NCBI RefSeq assembly: GCF_049723905.1
Contig: NZ_JBJKFD010000001.1
Coordinates: 1,798,001 to 1,862,000 of the forward strand
Length of the DNA stretch: 64,000 bases
Direction of reading: 5' to 3'
From: G963665185 sp049723905
GTDB lineage: Bacteria > Desulfobacterota > Desulfovibrionia > Desulfovibrionales > Desulfovibrionaceae
Positions 42,967 to 51,781 of the stretch are shown piece after piece. The notes under the pieces are model-generated. The model saw nothing but the letters and a program-made list of their open reading frames with translations, made no database searches and was not told the DNA's origin. Both the position numbers and the translations under genes were made by a program. Position 1 is the first letter of the stretch; every line of letters starts with the position of its first letter.

Positions 42967-43006
42967 CCCCAATTTACGCCAAAGATAATTTAAGGACATC
43001 ACAGAA

Positions 43007-45499
43007 ATGGGTATCGGCAGCTACGATCCGCATTCCATTGAGCCCGCCTGGCAGGATCAGTGGAATGAACACAAACTGTTCCTGGCAGAAAACGGCAGTG
43101 ACAAGCCCAAATACTACTGCCTGCAAATGTTCCCCTACCCCTCGGGAAAAATCCACATGGGGCATGTGCGCGTGTACACCATCGGCGACGTGGTCGCCCG
43201 TTACAAGCGTATGCAGGGCTTCAACGTGCTAAACCCCATGGGCTGGGATGCATTTGGCCTGCCGGCGGAAAATGCGGCCATAAAGCACGACACCCACCCC
43301 GCGGATTGGACATATTCCAATATCGACGACATGCGCGGCCAGCTCAAGCGGCTGGGCTACTCCTTTGACTGGACCCGCGAACTGGCCACCTGCCACCCGG
43401 ACTACTACCGCTGGGAGCAGCTCTTTTTCATCAAGTTCATGGAAAAGGGGCTGATCTACCGCAAGCAGTCTCCGGTCAACTGGTGCCCGAGCTGCCACAC
43501 CGTGCTGGCCAACGAACAGGTGGAAGACGGCCTGTGCTGGCGCTGCGATTCCGTGGTCCAGACCCGCGACCTGGAACAGTGGTACCTGCGCATTACCGAC
43601 TACGCCGACGAGCTGCTGGAATGGCTGGACAAACTGCCCGGCTGGCCCGAGCGCGTCCTGACCATGCAGCGCAACTGGATAGGCAAGAGCTACGGCTCGC
43701 AGCTTACCTTCCAGATTGAAGGCGGCGAAAGCGTGGACGTTTTCACCACACGGCCCGATACCCTGTACGGTGCCACCTTCATGAGCCTTGCCGCCGAGCA
43801 TCCGCTGGTGGAAAAACTCATTGAGGGCAAGGAACAGGCCGACGACGTGCGCGCCTTTGTGGACAAGGTCCGCAACATGGAACGCATGGAACGTGAAGCC
43901 GACACCCTGGAAAAGGAAGGCGTGTTCACGGGCGCGTACTGCATCAACCCCCTGAGCGGCGAACGCATGCCCATCTACGTGGCCAACTTCGTACTCATGG
44001 GATACGGCACCGGCGCGGTTATGGCCGTGCCTGCCCACGACCAACGCGACTTCGACTTTGCCAGCAAATACGGCCTGCCCCTCAAGGTGGTCATCCAGCC
44101 CAAAAAGGGCGACAAGATCGTGGTGGAGGAGCTGACCGAAGCCTACAGCGCCCCCGGCGTGCTGGACAATTCCGGCCAGTTCACCGGCATGGACAACGAG
44201 GAAGCCAAAAAGGCCATCACCGATTACCTGGGTGAAAAGAAACTCGGCAAGCCTACGGTCAACTACCGCCTGCGCGACTGGAACGTCAGCCGCCAGCGTT
44301 TCTGGGGCGCTCCCATCCCGGTCATCTACTGCGACGAGTGCGGCGCGGTACCGGTGCCGGAAAAGGACCTGCCCGTGGTTCTGCCCACGGACCTGAAGAC
44401 CCGTCCCGACGGCCGTTCGCCCCTGCCAGAGACTGAATCGTTCGTGAACGTGGCCTGCCCCAAGTGCGGCAAGCCGGCCCGTCGCGAAACAGACACCCTG
44501 GATACTTTTTTCGAATCCAGCTGGTACTTTGCCCGCTACACCGATGCGCGCAACGAAACTGCCCCATTCGATCTGGACGCCCTCAAATACTGGTGCCCCG
44601 TGGACCAGTACATCGGCGGCATCGAACACGCCATTTTGCATCTGCTCTACGCCCGCTTTTTCGTCAAGGCGCTGCGCGACCTGGGCTACATGAACTACGA
44701 CGAGCCCTTTGAAAGCCTGCTCACCCAGGGCATGGTCATCAAGGACGGCTCCAAGATGAGCAAGTCCAAGGGCAACGTGGTGGAACCCAGCGAAATGGTG
44801 CAGCGCTACGGTGCAGACACCACCCGCCTGTTCTCCCTGTTTGCCGCGCCGCCCGAAAAGGACCTGGACTGGAACGAAAAGGGCGTGGAAGGCTGCCACC
44901 GCTTCATCGGCCGCCTGTGGCGTCTGGTGGAGGACCTGGTCGACGTCATCGAGCCGAGCGCCGCCTGCGCCCCCGTCAGCGGAGAGCTTTCCGCCAAGGC
45001 CAAGGAAGTGCGCTGCAAGGAACACGAGACCGTGCGCAAGGTCAAAAACGACCTGGAACGCAACTACCAGTTCAACACCGCCATTGCCGCGGTCATGGAA
45101 CTGGTCAACGATCTCTACCTTGCCAAGGACGAGCTGAAGGACGACGCAACGGGCCGCAAGGTGCTGTCCTCGGCCGTTGCTTCCATTCTGACCGTGCTCT
45201 CCCCCATGGTCCCGCACGTGTGCGAGGAACTCTGGAAGGCCGCCGGATACCAGGGCATGGCCTGCACGCAGCCCTGGCCCGAATACGACGAAAAAGCCAT
45301 GGTCCGCGACGAGGTCACCGTGGTGGTGCAGGTCAACGGCAAGCTGCGTTCGCGCCTTACCGTTGCCGCCGACGCCTCCAAGGATGAAGTGGAAAAAATG
45401 GCACTCTCCGACGAAAACATCACCCGCCACACCGAAGGCAAGACCATCCGCAAGGTTGTTGTCGTGCCCGGCAAGCTGGTGAACATCGTCGCCAACTAA
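43007..45499 (+). CDS. leuS: Leucyl-tRNA synthetase
   Basis: An 830-residue class I synthetase. HIGH-type motif is PYPSGKIHMGHVRVYT, the zinc-binding insert WCPSCHTVLANEQVEDGLCWRC, the editing-domain region VFTTRPDTLYGATFMSL, the KMSKS loop DGSKMSKSKGNVVEP, and a C-terminal anticodon and leucine-specific region ending VVPGKLVNIVAN. Length is normal for the bacterial type. Confidence 0.97.
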   Translation: MGIGSYDPHSIEPAWQDQWNEHKLFLAENGSDKPKYYCLQMFPYPSGKIHMGHVRVYTIGDVVARYKRMQGFNVLNPMGWDAFGLPAENAAIKHDTHPADWTYSNIDDMRGQLKRLGYSFDWTRELATCHPDYYRWEQLFFIKFMEKGLIYRKQSPVNWCPSCHTVLANEQVEDGLCWRCDSVVQTRDLEQWYLRITDYADELLEWLDKLPGWPERVLTMQRNWIGKSYGSQLTFQIEGGESVDVFTTRPDTLYGATFMSLAAEHPLVEKLIEGKEQADDVRAFVDKVRNMERMEREADTLEKEGVFTGAYCINPLSGERMPIYVANFVLMGYGTGAVMAVPAHDQRDFDFASKYGLPLKVVIQPKKGDKIVVEELTEAYSAPGVLDNSGQFTGMDNEEAKKAITDYLGEKKLGKPTVNYRLRDWNVSRQRFWGAPIPVIYCDECGAVPVPEKDLPVVLPTDLKTRPDGRSPLPETESFVNVACPKCGKPARRETDTLDTFFESSWYFARYTDARNETAPFDLDALKYWCPVDQYIGGIEHAILHLLYARFFVKALRDLGYMNYDEPFESLLTQGMVIKDGSKMSKSKGNVVEPSEMVQRYGADTTRLFSLFAAPPEKDLDWNEKGVEGCHRFIGRLWRLVEDLVDVIEPSAACAPVSGELSAKAKEVRCKEHETVRKVKNDLERNYQFNTAIAAVMELVNDLYLAKDELKDDATGRKVLSSAVASILTVLSPMVPHVCEELWKAAGYQGMACTQPWPEYDEKAMVRDEVTVVVQVNGKLRSRLTVAADASKDEVEKMALSDENITRHTEGKTIRKVVVVPGKLVNIVAN

Positions 45500-45529
45500 A
45501 CGAAGAGACTCTCCGTCTTGAGGAATCGC

Positions 45530-46051
45530 ATGCGACATACCTTTCCCTTCCGCACGACCCCGGCCGTCCTTATGCTGCTCGTTCTGCTGGCCGTTTCGGC
45601 CCTCGGCGGCTGCGGCTATCAATTCGTGTCTCAGGGCAAGGTGGCGCTGCCCGAGGACATCAAGACTCTGGCCATCAAAAGGGTCGACAACCCCAGCATG
45701 GAAACATGGCTGCCCGCCGAGCTGATCGCCCGTTTTCGTGACGAAATCACGAGCCGGGCGCAGCTCCGCTGGGTGGACAAGTCCGATGCCGACGCCCTGG
45801 TCTACATCGACATAGAATTCTTCGACGTGACCACGGCGGTAAGCGACGACAAGGGCCAGACCGAACAATACGTCGCCACCATCAAGGTCCGCGCCCGTAT
45901 TCGCCGCCGTCTGACCAATGCAGAGGTGTGGGACTCCGGCTACAAGTACATTTCCGAACGTTTTCTGGCGTCCGACCAGCAGTCGGCCCGTCGCAAGGCC
46001 GTGGAACTGGCCGTGCGGCAAATCGTAGACTCCATGCAGAACGCCTACTGA
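45530..46051 (+). CDS. lptE: LPS-assembly lipoprotein LptE
   Basis: A 173-residue lipoprotein. The signal peptide is followed by the lipobox VSALGGCGYQF, giving a lipidated Cys. The short beta-alpha fold with LPEDIKTLAIKRVDNPSMETWL matches LptE, the plug of the LptD outer-membrane LPS translocon. The ATG at 45530 has GAGGA six bases upstream; a TTG four codons earlier is inferior. It lies between leuS and holA, as in E. coli. Confidence 0.85.
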   Translation: MRHTFPFRTTPAVLMLLVLLAVSALGGCGYQFVSQGKVALPEDIKTLAIKRVDNPSMETWLPAELIARFRDEITSRAQLRWVDKSDADALVYIDIEFFDVTTAVSDDKGQTEQYVATIKVRARIRRRLTNAEVWDSGYKYISERFLASDQQSARRKAVELAVRQIVDSMQNAY

Positions 46052-46069
46052 TCCGTTGGCAGGAGCACC

Positions 46070-47047
46070 ATGTCCCGTCCCGGTTTCAATATTCTTGTCT
46101 GCCCTGATGCCGCCCTGCTCAAGCAGCGCATCGACGTTCTGCTCAAACAGGCGGGGGGCGGATATGACCAGCGCACCTACTGGGGAGACGACGACCTGCC
46201 CGATTCCTTCTGGCAGGACATCTCCTCGGTGAGCCTGCTGGGCGGAGCCAAGGCCGTTATCCTGCGCCATGTGGAAGCCATGGCCGAGGCACAGCTCAAG
46301 CAGCTTGTGCCGGTTCTTGGCGGCCCTGCGGGATGGCCCTTCCTGTGCGTGGAATCCGCCTGGGACCGCGGCAAGCCCAAGCTGCTCAAACGCCTCATCA
46401 AGCAGAAATTCTGGCTGGTGGCTGAAAAGCACGGCTGGATATGGACCTCCCCCGGACTGGACACCAAAAGCCTGCCCAACCATGTGACGGCCTGGGCCAA
46501 ACAACAGGCCATCAACATTCCCCAGCCCGTTTTCCGCAAGCTCTGCTCCCTGCTGCCAGTGGATGCGGCGGCCCTGGGCTCTGAACTGGACAAGCTGGAT
46601 CTGGTGCTGGGCGAACGCCGCGAACTGGAAATGACCGATCTGGAACTGCTGGCCCCTGTGCTGGAGCTGGACTTCTGGAACATGCTCGACGCCCTTACCC
46701 AGGGCCGGGCCACCATCGACGTATGGCGCGAGGTGCTGCGCGAACGGTCATCATCCTCGGACAACCTGCTTTTCCCCCTGCTTTCCAGCCTCACGCGCGA
46801 ATGCCGCCTGCTGTGGCAGCTGATGCACGGCGAAGACGTTCGCCTGCCCCCCTGGCTCAAGGACAAAAAAATCGCCACTGCACAGCGCATGGGCCCCCAC
46901 AAGGTGCGCGCCATGTTTACCCTGGCCCTGGAGGCCGACATGGGCGTGAAAACCGGCGAAAAGAGTGACACCCAGGCCCTGGAAAGTTTGGTGGCCGGAC
47001 TCTGCGCCCTGTTTGCCGCGCCCGCTCCGGGTGCCCGCAGGCCATGA
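46070..47047 (+). CDS. holA: DNA polymerase III delta subunit
   Basis: A 325-residue clamp-loader subunit. Divergent in sequence, but it has the overall HolA pattern (SVSLLGGAKAVILRHVEAMA, LPVDAAALGSELDKLDLVLG, FWNMLDALTQGRATIDVWR) and the conserved position after lptE. It opens the beta clamp in the clamp loader. It overlaps radC by four bases (ATGA). Confidence 0.8.
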   Translation: MSRPGFNILVCPDAALLKQRIDVLLKQAGGGYDQRTYWGDDDLPDSFWQDISSVSLLGGAKAVILRHVEAMAEAQLKQLVPVLGGPAGWPFLCVESAWDRGKPKLLKRLIKQKFWLVAEKHGWIWTSPGLDTKSLPNHVTAWAKQQAINIPQPVFRKLCSLLPVDAAALGSELDKLDLVLGERRELEMTDLELLAPVLELDFWNMLDALTQGRATIDVWREVLRERSSSSDNLLFPLLSSLTRECRLLWQLMHGEDVRLPPWLKDKKIATAQRMGPHKVRAMFTLALEADMGVKTGEKSDTQALESLVAGLCALFAAPAPGARRP

Positions 47048-47718
47048 GTACGCCCCACTACCACGGACACCGCCAGCGTTTGCGCGAAAAACTGCAGCGC
47101 GATGCCAAGGCCCTGGAAGACTACGAAATTTTGGAACTTCTTCTTGGCCATGTGCTGCGCCGCGCAGACACCAAGCCCCTGGCCAAGGAACTGCTCGACC
47201 GCTTCGGCACCCTGCATGGCGTGTTCAACGCCGGGAAAGGCGAACTGGCGCAGGTCAAGGGCTTCGGCCCCTCGCTCGACCTTTTCTGGACCCTGTGGCG
47301 GGAAACATGGGCCCGTCTGCACGAGGCGCCCCTGCGCAAACGCGAAGTGATCAACCAGCCGCGTGATATCGCGGACATGGCCATGGCCCGACTGGGACCG
47401 TGCCGCTCCGAAGAATTCTGGGTGGCCCTTGTGGACAACAAGAACCGGCTGGTAGCCTGGGAATGCGTCAGTACGGGAACCGTGGACGAAGCCCCGGTCT
47501 ATCCGCGCGAAGTGCTGAGCAAGGCCCTGCACTTTCAGGCCAGCGGCATCATTCTGGTGCACAACCATCCTGGCGGCGATCCCAAGCCCTCCAGCCAGGA
47601 CATCGACCTCACGCGCCGCCTCATCCGCTCCGGACACGACCTGGGCGTGCGCATCCTCGACCATCTCATCGTTACCGACCGCACCTACTACAGCTTCCAA
47701 ACCGAAGGCATGCTGTAA
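47044..47718 (+). CDS. radC: RadC-family JAB-domain protein
   Basis: A 224-residue protein. The N-terminal helix-hairpin-helix part (YEILELLLGHVLRRADTKPLAK) is followed by a JAMM/MPN metal domain with GIILVHNHPGGDPKPSSQDIDLTRRL and DHLIVTDRTYYSF. The HxH...D zinc ligands are present. Once named as a DNA repair factor, its biochemical role is unsettled. Confidence 0.9.
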   Translation: MSTPHYHGHRQRLREKLQRDAKALEDYEILELLLGHVLRRADTKPLAKELLDRFGTLHGVFNAGKGELAQVKGFGPSLDLFWTLWRETWARLHEAPLRKREVINQPRDIADMAMARLGPCRSEEFWVALVDNKNRLVAWECVSTGTVDEAPVYPREVLSKALHFQASGIILVHNHPGGDPKPSSQDIDLTRRLIRSGHDLGVRILDHLIVTDRTYYSFQTEGML

Positions 47719-47908
47719 GCCGAAAGCGCTTCTCTTTTTCCCGCGCCTACTGTGGCTGGCGGCACGTCTGGCGTGTCACTGCGTTCGACCTTCCCTCTTT
47801 CCATAGAGCCTCTCAGCATGCCCAATTTCCAGAGGTCTTTTTCCGTGCAGTCAGGTGCGCTTGGCTTGTATCAGCCAGGCATCCAACGCCTATACTGTAA
47901 TATCTATA

Positions 47909-47945
47909 TGACAACCAAGCTGTCATATTGACAACATAGCTGTCA
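47909..47945 (+). promoter_or_regulatory. Two tandem MarR-type operators
   Basis: TGACAACCAAGCTGTCA (47909-47925) and TGACAACATAGCTGTCA (47929-47945) are near-identical palindromes, 20 bp centre to centre. They lie just downstream of a possible -10 TATACT (47891-47896), where a bound dimer pair would block the promoter. The downstream operon encodes a MarR-like regulator. Confidence 0.7.
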
Positions 47946-47984
47946 TCTGCCATATTCCTGAAAACTGATATTGCAGGAGTACCT

Positions 47985-48482
47985 ATGAACGCCCATACTT
48001 CCCCAAAGATCAAGGCAACGGCCCAGGATTCCCCGGGAATCCAGTTTATGCCTCCGAGGGCATTCACGCTCAGCCTGCTGGCTGGCATTATACTGGAGCT
48101 GGCTTTTCCCTGGCACCTTCCCCTGCCTTTTCTGCCGCTTTTAATCGGCGGGCTGGCAGTGTTTTGGGGAGGATTCTGGTTCATGATGTGGGGGCACACC
48201 CGCTTCCAAAACCTGGGAGTGAATGTGAAGACCAACCGCCCGGCCCAGTCCCTTGTGGTGCAGGGAGCGCATCGATACAGCCGCAACCCCATGTATGTGG
48301 GGTTTCTTATGATCCTTATCGGTATTGGCCTGGCCGCCCGCAGCGGCTGGTTGCTGCTGGATTTCCTGCCCCTGGCGGCGTATCTTCGCCTGTACGTGAT
48401 TCCACGCGAGGAAGCCTACCTGCAGCGCAGGTTCGCTGAAACCTATACCCAATATTGCCAAAAGGTGCGTAGATGGCTGTAG
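47985..48482 (+). CDS. Isoprenylcysteine carboxyl methyltransferase-family membrane protein
   Basis: A 165-residue protein with about four membrane segments (LSLLAGIILELAFPWHLPLP, LLIGGLAVFWGGFWFMMWG, FLMILIGIGLAARSGWLLLD). Its C-terminal family motif is GAHRYSRNPMYVGF ... IPREEAYLQRRFAETYTQYC. Such enzymes methylate lipids or small molecules with SAM. It is cotranscribed with the MarR-like gene, overlapping by 10 bases, and is probably repressed through the tandem operators. Confidence 0.85.
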   Translation: MNAHTSPKIKATAQDSPGIQFMPPRAFTLSLLAGIILELAFPWHLPLPFLPLLIGGLAVFWGGFWFMMWGHTRFQNLGVNVKTNRPAQSLVVQGAHRYSRNPMYVGFLMILIGIGLAARSGWLLLDFLPLAAYLRLYVIPREEAYLQRRFAETYTQYCQKVRRWL

Positions 48483-48940
48483 ACGACGACAAGAGAGGGC
48501 ACCCCACCGGAGCCGCCCTGCATGATCTGTTCAGGGAAGTTTTTCATCTTCAGGCGATTCTTGCGGAAGCCATGGACGCGGTCCATGAGCAAAGCGGAAT
48601 GCGCACCTCGCATAAGCGTGTTGCCGAGGTGGTGGACCGGCAGAAGACGGCTACGGTGCCGGATGTAGCTGCCGAATTGAACGTATCCAGACAGTTCGTG
48701 CAGACGGTGTGCAACGAATTGAACGCCCAGGGGCTGCTCGAGTTCAAGACAAACCCGAGGCACAAACGGTCGAAGCTGGCAGAGCTTACCGATACGGGGC
48801 GTACGGCCCTGTACACCTCCCGCGAACAGGAAAACAAAATTATCGAAGAACTCCTGCCGGGCCTGGATGCAGCGGCCATCGGCCAGGCTGCCGCATTGCT
48901 GCGCAGGCTGCGAGAACGCATGGAGGGCCATCCCTCCTAG
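48473..48940 (+). CDS. MarR-family transcriptional regulator
   Basis: A 155-residue regulator. The winged helix-turn-helix is at about residues 50-100 (TVPDVAAELNVSRQFVQTVC, then NELNAQGLLEFKTNPRHKRS), followed by KLAELTDTGRTALY. It overlaps the methyltransferase gene and is the likely ligand-responsive repressor acting at 47909-47945. The inducer is unknown. Confidence 0.88.
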   Translation: MAVDDDKRGHPTGAALHDLFREVFHLQAILAEAMDAVHEQSGMRTSHKRVAEVVDRQKTATVPDVAAELNVSRQFVQTVCNELNAQGLLEFKTNPRHKRSKLAELTDTGRTALYTSREQENKIIEELLPGLDAAAIGQAAALLRRLRERMEGHPS

Positions 48941-49021
48941 CCGCCTACGCCTGTAATACCAAGTCGAGTCACCGGGACATGGCGCAGGGGCACAACTGGC
49001 AGGGCAGAGGGTACAGCTCTA

Positions 49022-49609
49022 TCACTCCAAAACAATATCCAAATTCGCCAGCAGGGAAACGGCCTCGGGCAAGGAAAAAACCGTCTTCTTCAAGGTGTTG
49101 GTTTCCGCATTCATGTAATAATTCCGCGACGTGGCAAAATTCGCATAACTCAAATCCGCCTGATGGAACTGGCATTGCCCCAGCTCGCACTCATCGAACA
49201 CCGCACTCTTCAACCTGACATTGGAGAATTGGGCCTCCCGCAGATCGCACGACAAAAATTTATATTGGGAGAGGTTCATGTCTGCGAACACATTATTCCT
49301 CATAATGCAGCCACTATAGGACGCGGATAAAAATCCCCCTGTTCCGCTCCAGTCCACGCCCACCATTTTGCAGTCTGTAAATTTCACCCAGGTGAAGAGA
49401 GACCCGACGATTTCCATGAGCGACAAATTGCACTGCACGAATCTGCATTCATCAAACGCGCAGTCCACCAGCCGGGCAGACTGAAAATCCACATTTTGAA
49501 AGGTGCACTTGTAAAACGAGACGCCTTCGACCTCTTCATTGCACGCGGTATGGTCAAAGGTCTCATTATCAAAGCTGTCGCTTCCGGAAAAATCCATTGC
49601 GTTTTCCAC
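49022..49609 (-). CDS. Pentapeptide-repeat protein
   Basis: A 195-residue protein made mostly of A(D/N)LxX-like five-residue repeats (VDFQSARLVDCAFDECRFVQ, MNLSQYKFLSCDLREAQFSN, QCQFHQADLSYANFA) that should fold as a right-handed quadrilateral beta helix. The interruption around residues 68-95 and the overall size recall Qnr/McbG-like gyrase-protecting proteins, but I see no decisive feature. Start uncertain: the GTG at 49609 is used; an ATG at 49597 is the alternative. Confidence 0.75.
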   Translation of the reverse strand: MENAMDFSGSDSFDNETFDHTACNEEVEGVSFYKCTFQNVDFQSARLVDCAFDECRFVQCNLSLMEIVGSLFTWVKFTDCKMVGVDWSGTGGFLSASYSGCIMRNNVFADMNLSQYKFLSCDLREAQFSNVRLKSAVFDECELGQCQFHQADLSYANFATSRNYYMNAETNTLKKTVFSLPEAVSLLANLDIVLE

Positions 49610-49693
49610 GCCACCTTCTTTGGTTGTTCACAGCAAAAGGCAAGTCGTCCAGGCGGGCACACTCCGGCGCATCCTCTTCCAGACTCCAAGCCG

Positions 49694-50080
49694 CTATTTT
49701 TTCTCGGAATCAGCCCCGCGCAGCGCTTCGCCGCCGTTCAGAAATTCCTCGTACGATGCGCCCCAGTCGCGCATCTGCTCCAGAATCGGAATAAGGCTCC
49801 GGCCCATTTCCGTTAGCGAATATTCCACCTTGGGCGGAACCACGCGGAACACCTCGCGGTGCACCAGACCGTCCGTTTCCAATTCGCGCAGCTGCTTGGT
49901 CAGCATCCGTTCGGTCACCTCGGGGATGGTCCGACGCAATTCCCCAAAGCGAAGCGCCTTTTCCTGCGACAGATGCCATAAAATAACCGGCTTCCACTTG
50001 CCGCCTATGACCAGGAAGGCCAGTTCAAAAAAACATTGGTATTTTCTGCCATTCAGAATTTTTATTGGACAAACGCTCAA
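49694..50080 (-). CDS. HxlR-family transcriptional regulator
   Basis: A 128-residue winged-helix regulator. CPIKILNGRKYQCFFELAFL then VIGGKWKPVILWHLSQ is the classic HxlR opening, followed by RFGELRRTIPEVTERMLTKQ and DGLVHREVFRVVPPKVEYSL. An N-terminal Cys is present, as in redox- or aldehyde-sensing members. It is divergent from the FMN reductase gene, with a palindromic operator between them. Confidence 0.9.
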   Translation of the reverse strand: MSVCPIKILNGRKYQCFFELAFLVIGGKWKPVILWHLSQEKALRFGELRRTIPEVTERMLTKQLRELETDGLVHREVFRVVPPKVEYSLTEMGRSLIPILEQMRDWGASYEEFLNGGEALRGADSEKK

Positions 50081-50108
50081 CTGTCTTCCCCATTGCTATA
50101 CTTTTTGT

Positions 50109-50135
50109 AAGTACCATACAAAAAAGTTGGTACTT
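50109..50135. promoter_or_regulatory. HxlR-type operator
   Basis: AAGTACCA (50109-50116) and TGGTACTT (50128-50135) form a perfect inverted repeat with an 11-bp A-rich spacer, midway between the divergent HxlR and FMN reductase genes. Confidence 0.7.
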
Positions 50136-50197
50136 GCTCTGAAACGAGATAAGGGTATGGTATGCCATCTAACAACGTCAAGTCTGGAGGAAGCCTC

Positions 50198-50803
50198 ATG
50201 TACGCAATCGCAATAAACGGTAGCCCCCGCAAAGGCGGCAACACGGAATGCATGCTCAACCATGCCCTTATACCCCTGGCCGAAGCAGGCTGGGAAACAC
50301 GTCTTATCCAGGTTGGCGGACAGCCTGTGCGCGGCTGTATGGCTTGCAACAAGTGTGCAAAAAACCAGGACAAACACTGTGCCATCACCACGGACATGTT
50401 CAACGAGGTCATGGACGAAATCGTCCGCGCCGATGCCGTCATCATCGGTTCCCCCACTTACTTTGCGGACCTGACTGCGGAAGCCAAGGCCGTGCTCGAC
50501 CGCGCGGGCTATGTGGGCCTGTCCAACGGCGGCCTGCTTGCGGGCAAGATAGGCGCGGCCGTGGCTGTTGCCCGGCGCGGCGGTGCCGTACCGGTCTTCG
50601 ACAGCATCAACCATATGTTTCTTATGAGCGGAATGATAGTTCCCGGCTCCACCTACTGGAACATGGGCATCGCCCTGCGCCGCAAGGACGTTCTGGAAGA
50701 TGCCGAGGCACTCGCCAACATGACCAACCTGGGCCAGACCATCGCCTGGCTGGGCGAGGCCATCAAACCCAAACTGGGCTCCTTTCCCAAGGCCACCTTC
50801 TAG
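50198..50803 (+). CDS. NADPH-dependent FMN reductase / flavodoxin-like iron-sulfur flavoprotein
   Basis: A 201-residue flavodoxin-fold protein. FMN phosphate loop is INGSPRKGGNTECML, with CMACNKCAKNQDKHC giving a cysteine cluster like that of archaeal iron-sulfur flavoproteins, and IIGSPTYFADLTAEAKAVLD as the second flavin loop. It is an electron-transfer flavoprotein induced under HxlR control. GGAGG precedes the ATG at 50198. Its TAG stop is part of a CTAG repeat element. Confidence 0.88.
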   Translation: MYAIAINGSPRKGGNTECMLNHALIPLAEAGWETRLIQVGGQPVRGCMACNKCAKNQDKHCAITTDMFNEVMDEIVRADAVIIGSPTYFADLTAEAKAVLDRAGYVGLSNGGLLAGKIGAAVAVARRGGAVPVFDSINHMFLMSGMIVPGSTYWNMGIALRRKDVLEDAEALANMTNLGQTIAWLGEAIKPKLGSFPKATF

Positions 50804-50930
50804 TGTGCTGTCCCCCAATTTTTAGGAGAAGCACTACCTGAAAAGCGCTGTTTTCAGGCTGCTCACGCCGCCAAAAGCTGCGCATGGCGGACTATGCCCC
50901 ACCATAACGTGCCGCGCATACTGCGGCAGA
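50802..50930 (+). repeat. CTAG-type repeat element, copy 1
   Basis: Beginning with CTAGTGTGCTGTCC at the stop codon of the FMN reductase, this stretch aligns over about 130 bp with the element at 51779: CCTGAAAA ... GCG ... TTTC, CTCAC.CCGCC, GCATGG.GG and TGCC blocks recur in order. Its right end is not clear. It is a degenerate relative of copy 2. Confidence 0.5.
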
Positions 50931-50965
50931 TATAAAGAGACTCATTTAAAGGACACAAGCCAGCC

Positions 50966-51781
50966 ATGAATCTTATACAAGTAGACGCTGAAAAATGCGT
51001 CCAATGCGGAAAATGTATCCGGGCCTGCCCAGCCTACGTACTGGCCATGGAGGGCGACCTCCCCGTGGCCGTTGCGCCCGAGAGCTGCATACGGTGCGGC
51101 CACTGCTCCGCCATCTGCGACCAGGACGCCTTGGTCAACACCCTCTGCCCCCCGGAAGGCCAGCCCCTGCTGGAAGACTTCCCGGTGCTGGATGCCGAAA
51201 AAGCGGAACTGTTCCTGCGTTCCCGGCGCTCCATCCGCTGCTACAAAAAAAAGCCGATTTCCCGCGAAGAACTGACGCGGCTTGTAAACATCGCCCGGTT
51301 TGCGCCCACTGCCAGCAACACCCAAAACATTGCCTACCATGTGGTGGACAACAAGGAACTGCTGGCTCAGATTGTGGAATCGGTCATCGTCTGGATGGAA
51401 AAGGAAATCGAATCGGGCCAGCCCTTTCACCCCTCCCTGCCGGGCCATGTGCGGGTGTACAGGTCACAGAGGCAGGAGCCCATTTTCCGCGGCGCCCCCC
51501 AGCTGGTTGTGGCCACGGCCCCCAAGACCCTCCGCACCAGACGCGACAACACGGTCTTCTGCATGGCCTACATGGAACTGTTCGCGCCTTCGCTCGGCCT
51601 GGGCAGCTGCTGGGCCGGACTGTTCGAGCTGTATGTGAGGTCCAACCGGGAATACATCGAGTCGCTTCTGTCCGTCCCTGAGGAAAGGGAAATCACCGGA
51701 GCGGTCATGGTCGGGTATCCTGTAAACAAGTATCCTCGCCTGGTGGACAGGGACCCGCTGGACATCCATTGGGTCGACTAG
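50966..51781 (+). CDS. Ferredoxin-nitroreductase fusion, copy 2
   Basis: A 271-residue paralogue of the protein encoded at 24881-25714. It has two 4Fe-4S motifs (CVQCGKCIRACP and CIRCGHCSAICDQDA), then a nitroreductase domain with RRSIRCYKKKPISREELTRL, ARFAPTASNTQNIAYHVV and AYMELFAPSLGLGSCWAGLF. It may form a redox pair with the preceding flavoprotein, although a 162-bp repeat-containing gap lies between. Its TAG stop is also part of a CTAG repeat. Confidence 0.88.
   Translation: MNLIQVDAEKCVQCGKCIRACPAYVLAMEGDLPVAVAPESCIRCGHCSAICDQDALVNTLCPPEGQPLLEDFPVLDAEKAELFLRSRRSIRCYKKKPISREELTRLVNIARFAPTASNTQNIAYHVVDNKELLAQIVESVIVWMEKEIESGQPFHPSLPGHVRVYRSQRQEPIFRGAPQLVVATAPKTLRTRRDNTVFCMAYMELFAPSLGLGSCWAGLFELYVRSNREYIESLLSVPEEREITGAVMVGYPVNKYPRLVDRDPLDIHWVD

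Noticed and set aside
43229..46504. A 1091-codon open frame on the minus strand
   Set aside because: It lies entirely antisense to leuS, lptE and part of holA, has the low-complexity His/Gly/Val-rich look of a GC-rich shadow frame, and shows no domain.
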